From Solenopsis invicta (taxonomy: Eukaryota > Arthropoda > Insecta > Hymenoptera > Formicidae), in contig NC_052667.1 in assembly GCF_016802725.1 (NCBI RefSeq), positions 4,616,501 through 4,680,500 of the forward strand: a DNA stretch of 64,000 nucleotides, in the 5' to 3' direction. The position numbers were made by a program, and so were the translations under genes. Below, piece by piece: positions 25,442 through 37,200 of this stretch. Positions within the stretch are counted from its first letter, which is position 1; each line of letters starts with the position of its first letter. The notes under the pieces were generated by a model that searched no databases, had not been told where the DNA came from, and was given only the letters and a program-made list of their open reading frames with translations.

Positions 25442-27571
25442 GTGAGTAAATTTATTTCTGTTGCTCGCCCGTGTAACTAAAGATTAAAATGACCGAAAAC
25501 AAGAAACTGCAGGAAACTTTGAGTAAAAACCTTAGTGAGTTTTTTTTACTCTGATTTTGAAAAGATTTTTAGTCAGATATATGTATATCTTTCGACATTT
25601 AATGCAGCATTTTTGTTCTAGAAATCAGTTTTTGCATTCATCCAAAAAGATTTCTGTACAAAGTGTAAACAGTCAAAATGTAGTACAATAATTAGATTAT
25701 GGTGGCTATGGACGTTTAGATCATTGTCGGTAGAAAGCGGGAAAAATGACAATTTTTGCTATTTATGTAATAATAAACAAACCGCTATTTATATAGCAAT
25801 AAATTTAATAAACTGCTCTTTTGATATTTTAGAAAATAGAATATCTTCTCGTTCCTGATTTTGAATGAAAAATATATTAGGTTTTGAAAATTATAATTCT
25901 CTCTTACTTTTTCCTAAAGAAAATACAGGCAAACATATTTTATTAAAAAGAAAACGTGTAATTTTTTAATATTTCTCTTGTTATTATTATTGCATACAAA
26001 ATATTCATGATCATTTTCTAGGAAAAATAATTTTAAAAAATTTAAGAAGAAACCTAGAAAGGCCTCCTGTATGAGAAACTTTGCTAAATATTAGATATCA
26101 CTCCATTCATTAGATTCATTCAATAAAAATGATTTTTTCTTTCAAAACGATTTAACATATTTTCAGAATTCACAGTAATATCTCTGTGAATTAAAATAAA
26201 GGCCATGCAATGTGTAAACAATTTTTAAAATTTTGAGGTGGTTTAGACCTCTCAAAACTTTTTAGGAATGCCTACAACTGATCATCTAATCATAATTTTG
26301 ATTATCATTTTTTAACTCGAGTCATGCTCGTGAGGCTTATATCCATCTGTATTAGTGTAGATTAACTTTAATCTTGATTTAATTTATTTTTTATCTTCTT
26401 TTTTAGTTCTAAGAATTTAAAAAAGTAAAAAGTAAATTAAACTGAGATTAAAATTAACGTCATTCAAAAAAATGTTTTGCTGATATAGGTAGCTAAGGTG
26501 TCACAATAAGAATTTGTTATTTTAAATATTTGAAACTGTCTCATATTTAAAAGTAATGTTTAGAAATTCCTACTTTCCATCTGGCCATCAGAATTGCATT
26601 TTAATTTTAGATTCAGCAAAAAATTGCAAAGTTTAGGTAGGCCACATGAGGTATACCTTACATATTATGTTTAATGTACAAGTTTCTTGAAAAAATTCCA
26701 ATCTGAAAATCAAGTGAAACAAAAAGCAAATAAAATGAAGTGAGAATGAGATTATAAATTAATCATGTGCTTTTTGTCATTAAAATTAACAGACTTACAA
26801 AAAGAGGAATTTTATTCAACTTTTAAAAAAACTCATAAAAGTCGAATTGATTTAATTCAACTTTTTCTAAGTCTGTTAATTTTAATAACAAAGCACATCA
26901 TTAATTTATAATTTCACTTACAAGAAGTAAAGTTGATCAGTTTGATTTTTATGAGTTTTTTAGAAGTCGAATTGATCAATTCCATTTTTTGTAAGCTTGT
27001 TAATTTTAATAGCAAAGCTGAAATTATAAAGCTGATTGGTTTATAATTTTACTTTATTTTCTCTGCTCATCTCGTATAATGATTATCAAAGATGAGTTGA
27101 ACAATCTGTTAGAAAGTTTCCATTTGTCTCGGTGAGAAGTCAAAGGATAATCAGGCATACACAGTAGTCACAAAAGAAATTATGAGCCACGGATTGACAA
27201 TCGTTTGCTTGATAGACGTTTCTCAAACTTTTTCAATCCATTTCCGACAAGTGAAATGATAAAAGCGCAAGAATTGATTGATTCTAACTCGTAGTATGTT
27301 AAATTTTTCATTTTGTGTCTGAATGAGTACAAAAAGTGATATGAAATGGTAATAATTAAACGGAGGATGGAAAGTGGATATTATAAAAGCTACTTCTTGT
27401 GATTAAATGTCTTTATGATAATTTTAACATTTCTGTCTATTTATCCTGTTTTAAAAAGATTATACATGTATAATTTATTGATTTTCTTTGAAGGCACTCA
27501 TGAAATAAATTTTGTAATGCAGATTTGAATGTAGCACAGCTTTTTAAATGGATTTAATTTTTTTTTTACAG
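25442..27571 (+). other. Probable first intron, holding a palindromic repeat
   Basis: The stretch begins GTGAGT and ends in a long pyrimidine tract plus ACAG at 27561-27571, as expected for an intron. It is AT-rich, has no coding frame and contains the palindromic repeat listed at 26705-27062. Confidence 0.4.
26705..27062. mobile_element. Nested palindromic repeat (MITE-like)
   Basis: ATGTGCTTTTTGTCATTAAA near 26765 is inverted near 26898 (TTTAATAACAAAGCACAT). A further related arm, TGTTAATTTTAATAGCAAAG, lies near 27000, and AAATAAAATGAAGTGAGAAT near 26728 is inverted near 27045. Together these make two or three successive hairpins. No target duplication could be set. Confidence 0.5.
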
Positions 27572-27583
27572 GGGATAATAAGG

Positions 27584-27623
27584 ATGGACTCCCAGCAATG
27601 CAGCTTTGTTATACTTCATTTTG
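27584..27623 (+). CDS. Possible start exon of an unidentified gene (5' partial coding)
   Basis: The exon 27572-27623 lies between a long T-rich tract ending in ACAG and the donor GTGAGT. It contains ATG at 27584, giving MDSQQCSFVILHF before the donor. The sequence upstream of the ATG, through the proposed untranslated exon, has an in-frame stop, so this would be the true start. I do not recognise the peptide, and no following exon was found in the window. The gene may have very long introns, or the exon call may be wrong. The evidence is splice-site quality and the CpG-rich promoter upstream, not homology. Confidence 0.35.
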
Positions 27624-29580
27624 GTGAGTCACTTGAAATTGCTATTCTATTACATTTTTAAAGTGATAAATAAAACTGCAAGGAAAGTATAACAACAGAA
27701 TCACTTTTTAATGAAAATATCTAAAAAGAAATACGTTATGAAAAGGAATTTCTTTCAATATTTCATTGAAAGTATCTGTGTTATATTTAAAAATTTCTAA
27801 TCTAACAATAAGATAAAATTGTAAATAAAAATTAAAAGCAGAAGCATTTTCTCTTTTGTAAAGCTAGGTCTCAAATCCATCATCTTTATTGATGATTGAA
27901 TATTTTTATATTTAAGAGATAATGAGACTGCATCACGACTGTTTTACATGACCTGTTTTTATGAGCTCACTCGTATGCAAAGTTAAATTGTAAGCTCGAC
28001 TATGAGCCACGGTTTGAGTCTATTCCATAGATAACATCTCACGAACGACTAAACCTTGTTAAGGATGTATCGACCATATAGTCATTGCAAAGTAAATAAA
28101 ATTTGGAAATGTGCTTAATATTAACATTTTAAATAAACTATATACATATGAAAGTTAAGTGAATAAAATTATATTTTTATTTGACGATATGTTTTTATAG
28201 TTTGTTGACTTTATTTGTTATTCAAAATTAAATTATTTTTTACAACTTTAAAAAAATTTTCAATTTTTTGTGTAAGTACTTGAAACATTCAAGATGATTT
28301 ATACAAAATTTTATTTCATTGTGATTGTCTGTTCAGTTATTTTGTAAATAAATTAATGAATAACTTTTGTTTATTTTACAAACTAATTCTTGCATCACAA
28401 TGAAACTTTGCATTAATTATCTTGATTATTTAAAGTACTTAAATAAAAAAAATCAGATGTTTTAATTATTTTATTATTAATTATATTTTTATTAGAGCAC
28501 ATGTCCACTTCTTATTGAAATAATTTTTTATCTAGATAGAAAATTGTTGGCAATTTTTTTCCATTATTTTTAAATGCAATATAAAATAATATGTAATTTT
28601 TTTATACTTTTTTAATGTTGTGAGAAATATTCTATACATCTTTAAAATCTTCAAGTTTATCACCTCTGACTCTGCATCCACGACACAGTTGCGCCAAAAA
28701 ATTAAAAGGCAATAGGCAAAACTATTTTTTTTTTTAAATTATAACAGCGATTTAATATCTCTGTGACACATCAATTAAAAGTTAATAAAAAATTAGATAA
28801 TTGAGTTTTTTTATTGAAAAGAAATTTTATTTACAACGCGATTAAATCTTATATCCTTTATTCATATGTGCAGCATGGTAAAAACTTCGGGGATATTTAT
28901 GACAAGGCAGGCACAGTGAATTATCTAAATCTCCATCGTTACTCTTCTCAATCTGAAATTTTTTCCGCAGAGATTTTTATAATATATGTTAAATACATTT
29001 TGATTCATTGAATTTTTTTAGAAAGAGATAGCCACATTAATATTAAACATACGATAAAAATGTAAATTCAACGATCGTCTTATTTTTGAAAGAAATAAAA
29101 AGAAGAGGCACAAGTAATATCAATCGTCCGCGTCCAGTGCTTTTATTTCGTGTTTTATGACGTAATATGAAGATTAATAGCTAGCCATTGTTTGCAGTAG
29201 TCACATCCCCTCTCGTTTCCGCGAAGCGACGAAGGGTGCGCGGGGGTGGGCCGGAGGAGAAAGAAGAGGGTCGTGGGCTGTTAAGCTTAAGCTAACTCAC
29301 TTGTCTTGGCGGCGTGAAGGATACACCGAACGACCTTCTAAGCACCGTCGCGGATATTTCACGGGCTCGAAGATTAAAGGACTCTTGAAACACCCTCGGG
29401 CGCGGGTGGGATGGGCATGGTGACACGGGGAGAGGAGGGAGGAAGGAATTGCACCCAGGATGGACAGCCTGTCCACCGTGACGCGATGGGGAAAACGGCG
29501 CTGATGAATTCGCGTCGCGAAGAAACAGCTCTCCAACCGTTAGCCTTTGTGCCGACCAATCTTTATTTTCTCGACAAAAT
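27624..29580. other. AT-rich DNA then GC-rich island
   Basis: No gene is recognised between 27624 and 29120. A GC-rich island runs from about 29130 to 29580 with overlapping open frames on both strands (29297-29536 minus, 29411-29596 plus), neither with a known motif. If the start exon at 27572 is real, this would be intron. Confidence 0.45.
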
Positions 29581-29585
29581 ATTCC

Positions 29586-30261
29586 CAGTGGCGTAACTAA
29601 AGTTACTGTAGATCTCGTGTCGCGAAAGGACTCTTCCTTTCAACATTAGAAAGCATTTGAGATCGGAAAGTAGAATAGGATGAAAGTAAATCGGAAAAGA
29701 TCAATTTTGTGGCATTAAAGTTCCATCGACTCTAGAAAGAAAAAAATTTATTTATTTGACGAAGAGAGGGAGATTGATAAAACTCTAAAACTTATAGAAG
29801 CATAAAACAATATTTGTAGTAACAACAAACAATTTGGTTGATATGTAAAACCGAACAAAACGATTTAGCTAATATAAACAAATATTTTTTATTTGCAGTT
29901 CGCCGAAGGAAAATTAAATTTTTTATTTTGAAAACAGAACTAAATATTTCGTTATATAAAACAAAATATTTGGTTGGTTAAAAAAATATCTCAATTAAAC
30001 TGTGTTTGCTGAAGACACTAAATTTTTTTTCTTAGCAATTATGAAGAGTATGCTATTATTTTCTTTTTAATGATACATAAATACAAAATACATATAACAC
30101 GCAAAAGAAAATTGTAAAAGTTATAAAAAAGCTGAAAAAAAGTAATTAAGATTCACATGATTTTAAATAAAATTTAAAACAAAATTTAAGAGATTTGTTG
30201 AATAAAATTTAAGAAATTTTCTCTGATGCTGAAGCTTCGTGAGTTGTTAGTTACGCCACTG
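29586..30261. mobile_element. DNA transposon with 15-bp inverted ends (non-autonomous)
   Basis: The left end CAGTGGCGTAACTAA is exactly inverted at the right end (TTAGTTACGCCACTG, 30247-30261). The flanking direct repeat ATTCC lies at 29581-29585 and 30262-30266. The 676-bp interior is AT-rich with no transposase. CAGTGGCG-type ends recall hAT elements, but hAT usually makes 8-bp duplications, so the 5-bp duplication leaves the superfamily open. Confidence 0.8.
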
Positions 30262-30650
30262 ATTCCTTCAAGGGATAGACAGGAGTCCTCGAGTAGCGTG
30301 CGAGTAACATTTGTTCCTGGGAATCACTTTAGCTTCATCAGGAAAGCGACGCGTCTGGCTTCAGCAATGAACAATCGCGGTCCTCTCTTTCAGTTCCGTG
30401 CAATTTCTCGTACCACGAAATCGCGCAGAAATACAGAAATTAAATTGTTGAATGTGAAACAAGGAGACGATACACTGTAAAATTCTCTGCTACGAGTTGA
30501 AATATTCCTAGAGTAGACTCATGGACGTTAGCTTCTGTATGTTTCACAGTTGTCAAGTTTTATGATACGAGGCACTTGATTTATATTTATGAAACGTACA
30601 AAATATTTTGCGAATCTATAAAAATTTAATTTATTTAAGAGTTTGCTATA
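30262..30650. other. Non-coding; continuation of a GC-rich island
   Basis: The GC-rich island that ends at the left of the 676-bp transposon continues to about 30480 on its right, as if one island had been split by the insertion. No conserved coding frame is seen. Confidence 0.4.
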
Positions 30651-31010
30651 TATTACGAGCTAAAAGTTATCGAAATTTAAAAAACTGAAGGCTTCTAAAG
30701 GTTATTCTTTTTTTTACTAATCTACAATAAAAAGTTGAGGTCGCAAATGTCCGAATTTTGACCCTAAAATTCGCTGCAAAGAAGAAAACGATGAAAAATT
30801 TGATGTAAAATTTTTTATTTAATTGATAATGCGATTTTACACGAGTAAATGAAAAATTAGATAATTTTTAAACCCATGAGTGAATTGTGCTCAAATTTTA
30901 CATAGATAATATTCGAATATGAAATTTTTATATTTTTATGAGCCGGTGCAATCTTTTTGCGCAAATTTAGAAAAATCAAAGTATTATGAGCATTTATTCG
31001 TAATTTATAA
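30650..31010 (-). repeat. Interspersed repeat, copy 2 (minus orientation)
   Basis: Read on the minus strand, this resembles 11630-12150, with the shared GAAGCCTTCAG...TTTTAAATTTCRATAAC end and a common middle around TTTGCA and TTGCRACC. The element family is not identified. Confidence 0.55.
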
Positions 31011-31149
31011 ATTTATATAAACGCTGTCTTTCCGCCTGTAATATGGAGATTATTAAAAGTATTGATAATGCATCGAAGAATTGTGCTTGTTAAATTCTAG
31101 AACATAGGGATAAATATAGGGATAAAAAAGAAACACATTACAAAGAAAC

Positions 31150-31228
31150 TTGACTGAGATTACGGTCCATTTGACGCTGTAAATGCTTCGAAGCATCTGT
31201 AGCGTCAAGTGGACCGCAGTCTGAATCA
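31150..31228. repeat. Near-perfect 78-bp palindrome
   Basis: Arms of about 36 bases pair around the centre ATGCTTCGAAGCAT, with inner matches GGTCCAYTTGACGCT and its inverse. There is almost no loop. This looks more like a tiny MITE or cruciform site than a microRNA precursor, which would need a loop of several bases. Confidence 0.65.
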
Positions 31229-31229
31229 C

Positions 31230-34200
31230 ATAGAAAATGAAGCCAGAGATGCCATCGTTGTAAATAGTGGAAACGGATTACTATAGCGTTTTACGCGATC
31301 TGTGAAAAGCACGAGTTGCAGTGAGCATCAGTCTATTCGCCACTTTCGTCGACTACAGGCAACTTTTCCAATTTCCACAGACAAAGCATGTTTACTTCGT
31401 AAGACGCGTTAGCGTCATGTGCTTTCCATGCTTCATATTCCTCAATCTCTGCTTTTCCTTCTACGCAAGATTTAACGAAACTCTTTTTTTTTTTTAACGC
31501 ACGCTCCAATTTTTCGACGATCCTTTTGCTCAAGATTCGCTATTGCCGACGCGATTCACTCAAATTTCTTCCTTTGTAACGTTGCATCTGTTTCAATTCG
31601 CAAAACAACTCGAGAATTAAAGTCATTCAGAAGAACCGCACGTAATTAAACTGTACTTTGAAGCAAAGTTTCGCGGAAAATCGCGTAGAAATTTTTTTTA
31701 AATTTCTTTTTACGCTCTGTACCTTTTTAATGGGTCGCGAAACTTTTTCCACGATTCACCATCCAATTCTGTTCGAGTTCCGCTCAAAAGTGAGAGAGTC
31801 GTAAAAAAATACGCCGCGATAGAATGTTATAGGTGGAAGTTAACTTCGTGACCGCTGAAACTTGTACGATAAAATTTATCCCTGATTTCACTCGCGGGAG
31901 ATATCCAACTCTTCCGTACCTGCTAGTATGTGTTGGTCGATTCGCGCGAGCGTACTCGCGATATATACTAATTAACCTGTTGTATATGCCGCCGCGAGAT
32001 AAGGCGCGGCGTTCTTTGTTCTTGTTCTTTGGCTTACGAAACTGCGCTCGAAGATTCCGCGCGAGGATTTTGCCGAATGAAATTGTATGCATGCGGCATC
32101 GCCATCGCAAGGAATAATAACGTAAAAATATAGAATTTAAATCAGGCCGTAACGAGATTCATGAGATTCAATCTACGAGAGAGAAATATAGAACAAGAAA
32201 AAATATGAGAATTGTGACTGCAGCTATATATTTAGATACGTACGATGTACATTAATATGAAATTACCTACGCTCCCTTTATGCATAGTTTATAAGCAACG
32301 TTCACTATTAATCAAAATGTGCATTTTAAATTCTAGACGGTTATTTTCTGCTTGATAATTATAAATGGATGTATATTACTTCCATCAACGAGATTATTTT
32401 AACTCGTGCAATTTTTATAGTACTAAAACGTTCTCGAGTTTAATTGTTCTGACTGTTCTGTGTATGACCATTCCGGTATAAAATCCGTTTTCTAATAAAC
32501 CTTAGGCGACACCGAGTGTGCACCAAAGCGTGCACCTGCACACACGTGCAATACTCAAGAGGCTCGAACACCACTTTGGAAAATTGCTGACCCTTCTTAA
32601 ACTGCCCTTTCATGATCATCACTTCTTCCTCTGATCTATTACGCTCGATATATAATTCATTGTCCAAGAAGCTTCTACGTATAGTAGAAGCTGTTTGATT
32701 CTATACTAAGCAGTTCAAGCTTGATACGTCTGCGAAAAAAATTAGTATAATGTATTATCTGATAATTAATGTTATATCTTAATGGTGCTTACAAATTAAT
32801 TTTCTTGCAAATAAATTTTTAATCTTCTCGAGCTAAATTAAAAGAGATCTTTCGCAAACCACGAACTATTAATTACATTGTACTTCGTAAAATATATTTT
32901 AACTTTGTAGCTCTTCAGATTTATTTTAAGCAGAATATTAAATATTTTTCTAGGGATTCTAATAGTATTTATTACATTTTACGATTAAAAAAACAAAGAT
33001 CAATACTTGTAGCTAGGGTTACATTTGCCTATTTTATTTTCTCTTGGTCTCGATTGTACTTTCTTGACTATGTTAAACAGTTTGTTCGAAAGTTTCATTT
33101 TGCTAGGGAATATCTGGAGAGGAATACCTAAGTTTTTTCTCATAAAATCCTGATATAGATTTTCCCATGCAGGATGTTACTGTAGAAAACACAGCGTAAT
33201 CATAAGGCAGATGTTCGCACGATTGAGATTACATTTCACGTGGTGAAACGCATAATGTTAAAACGTACAATGCATTCTTTATTACATTCTTTATTACATA
33301 CAAAATAATGCTTTATTATTTAATATATAATATTCCCGTTTAGGGAATATTTAATGGAATGTTATTACTGCTCAACATTTTTAATGTCCTTTATTAATTG
33401 CTACATAATAGATAAATAACATTAATACAATAATGATGCATAAATATAGTTTTGATTATTTATATAAACTATAAAATTTTTAAACTTGCTAAACGGATTT
33501 TATCACACACAAATTTAAGAATATGAAAGACAAATTTGGCTATGACAGAAGTTCTTCAATATTATTTTATTACTTGACTAAAAATGCGAGCAACAGATTA
33601 TTTTCTGATTGTTTATTCTTTATCTGTCTACTGAGGAGTTCTCCGTTGTTGTGTAAACTTGTTTGTACGACTAACGAAATTAACATATTTAATAAGCAAC
33701 AAATTCTGTTGTTATTTTTATATCTAATTTCATATATTATACATATATTATTCCGTTAACTTAATCTTTCATTAGCGAGACATTAAAAAAAAAACTAACA
33801 GAGCAACAAATGGGCAACAAATAAAAAAATAGTTTTAATTGATTCTGCTCACTTTGTTCCGCTAACTTAAAAGACGTAGAATAAGGCTTCCGTATGTTAC
33901 AAAATAAATTTTTCACGAGGAAACTTTGAATACTACGCGAATCAAGATCAAACAGAATAAACCCGTAAAAAGCTATTTTAAATCAAACAAACGACGGCTT
34001 TATTCGGCGTTGCGTCAATTTGAAGTATTCAGTCCTTTGAGTTTTTACGTAAATTTTGATGTTAAATCGTTTTGCGAGTATAGAATCAAAGTTTTGTTAT
34101 TTTTACTAGATACAGATGTAGAGTTCTATGGAAGATCTTGCAACTACATCGTACAACTACATGTAAAATTTTTTACTTCTGTAACATATTAGAAAATTGC

Positions 34201-37200
34201 GGAATAGAATATGACAAATTTCCATTTGATCTTCGACACATTTCTCTCTGATTGTTTGCTGTGTACATATATAATATTATCCGTTTTAATTTTTCTGAGT
34301 ACTTCTGTATCGTCCAATCGCAAAGAATCTTTGAAAAGTTAGCAGGGAACTTGTTCGCAGGAGAGTTTGTACAGGCTACATCGTGAAAAACTCGAGGTAC
34401 CGCGCGATGTGTTTTTTTCCCATGATTTTATGACCACTGAAGAAGACCGCGAGATTTGCACGGCAGCAAACCAAGACCGCTGCTCTGCGTTGTTTGCATT
34501 TTCCCTTAAAGGGCCGCCTCGAGTGTTATGTGGGTCAGGACTACTGCAGCGTGTACTTTGTTTGCTGTTCGTCGCAGCTGTATGCTCGTGTAATACACAG
34601 ACAAGTAGTTGAGTTCCGTGGCGAGGAACCGACTCGCTAAATTGGCACGACAAACGTATCTGTCGCAACTACTCCAATCTTCCGGTGTAACTTGTAAGCA
34701 TTTCAGTCTTGTTCTAAAATAATTTAAATATTTGTGCATAACATATAGATACTGACCCACTCCGTAAATAGTATTTTAAAATTCGTAAGAAATACACAAA
34801 TTTATATGATCACAAATTGTTCTTTTCTCGGTGACCAAAAGAACGAGATATAAACGTATAAAAATATAATTATATTAAAAAGAAAAAGAACAGAAGGCTC
34901 AATAATTTAAAATTTAAAATTTCTCCCAAAAAAATACACGAGTCAAGCTAGTTACTGTCCTAATTAAATAATGAGTTAATAAAGTGATGGTATACAAATT
35001 CAACAAATCAGTGTCACTCTGTCTAACCTTGTTTTCGATTTTTTATGTTGATTATTTAATATAATTATAATTATACATATTATTTTCGAGTTTTGTAATA
35101 TTTCCCTTTATAAGATACGAATGAAACGATATGACAGCGCTCAAGCAATTGCACTCTAAGTGTTCAACGCGATTTTACGCAAAATAGTTGTTATTTACCG
35201 CAACATCCTCCGCTATATGGCAGACGTATACTAGATTATGCACGCCGCATCTCACGGACGCGCGAAACTGTCTTGAAAAGTTCCGGTATATATTTAAATG
35301 CGTCTTACGATGGCGGAAGTTTCGTAGACGTAGACGACGGCGATGATGTTGCGCGAAAGAAATAAAAAGCAGAGGAAAAGCTAGGAATATGGATATCTAA
35401 TCCAACCTGCTGTTTCGTTTTGAATTTTGATCAACGAAAACTAAAAAAATCTTTAATAATATAAATTATATAATATATTTTTTTCGTAATAGCAGAAAGA
35501 AAGAGAAAGAGGAGAAAATTATCTTTTCTGATAATGGATTAATTTTTTTACGTTTTACAGAAAAAAATTTTAATGAAAAAAATACATTTTTTTGAAACCG
35601 TATATTTTGATGCAAATATTTGTTCTATTTAAGTAAAAATATTTACTTTTAAATAAATAGACGCATTACCTTAAGTATATAATTTTGTATTGTTACATTT
35701 TTACATTAACATAATAATTTTATAAATAAGCTAATAATATTATTAAACTTGATTAAATTGTTTTTTGAGGTTAAAAAATCTTATAAATATGGTATATTAG
35801 TAAATATTTTTTAGAACTGCACGAAAAAATTACTTAATTAAAAATAATTTTTTTATTTTATTTACACAGCTATTTCAATTAAGAAATTTTTAACTTGACT
35901 GCAAGTAAATAAGCTATCAGAATCTATCGAGTAAACAATTTTTTTGTGTCGAGTAAAATTTTTTTAAAGATATTTTTTGTCTCAGTAAACTTTTAAATTA
36001 ATTAAACGACTTTATTCGTATTTTCTCGTGTATGTAATCTAGCATGATAAAAAATGACCCACTTAATAGACAATTATTAGAGAAAAAAATTAATATTCCT
36101 TCGTCTGAACATCGTGTTCACACGTTTATCTTTACAAATTGTTGGATGCAATTAGCACGTTCCTGCATGTTCACCTTCGATCGCGATCGTTATCGGCAAA
36201 CAAGCGTTTGATATCGCGTGTTAATCTCGCGTGTTAAGGCTCTCGTTGTCAGTACATTCGAACACATGAATGAAAAAGAGAGAGACTATCTGCCCATTAA
36301 ATGGCTCTTAAAAGCGGCAAGTTCGTCGGGCAGAGCGTTAACGAGATTATTAACGCGCTCGCGTGTTCTCTGAAAAGTCGTCTCGTCGTGAGATGATCCC
36401 GAAAGAATCCTCGCCCTTTCTGCAGGTGGAAACGCGACCCCCTCCCTCCCCCCGGCTCTTTTCCGATTCGTCGATCAAGGGGATCAGTCTTGTGAAAAGC
36501 TCGTCGCCGCGTCATTTAAAGCGCAGTACAGATTAAATTAAAAAGCGTTTATCATAATTGAATTCAACAGTCGTAAATACAATATTATTATATATACGCG
36601 GTAAAGATATAAAATGATAAACTCATACGATTACTAAAACGCTAATTAATTTTCTAAACAAATATGAAGATAGAAATCATTTTTATTCCTGTCTATTTTT
36701 AATCATTCTGAGTAAGAAACATTTTGTGTTAAAATTGCGGTGGTCCTTGTTAAAATTTTTATGTTGAATTAAAATAACCGAGTGTTAATATAACATACAG
36801 TGATATGATTCTCATTTGAATATTTTATCTTAAAATTGATATTAATATTTCTTACTGTTAAAATAACTCAATTTGTGGGTAAATGAGCAAATAAAAAATA
36901 AAATATATAAAAATAACGTAAATTGTAAGTATTAATTTTACCAAAGGTATAAACGAGAAAAAAATTTTGTTGAGAAACTAAAATCTTTAGTTTGATATGT
37001 GCAACTAAATAAATATTGAGTTGGTTTAATTAAATCTTTCTTAAAAAAATTCGAATAAACTATATCTTTTTTGAATGAACTATATCTTTTTAGTTTGATA
37101 CGTGCAACTATTATAAATAACTATTGAATAAATCCAATGTTTTGATCATATTTGTCTCAATATTTTAGAATTTGTTAACTTTGTTTTTTTGGTGTACACG

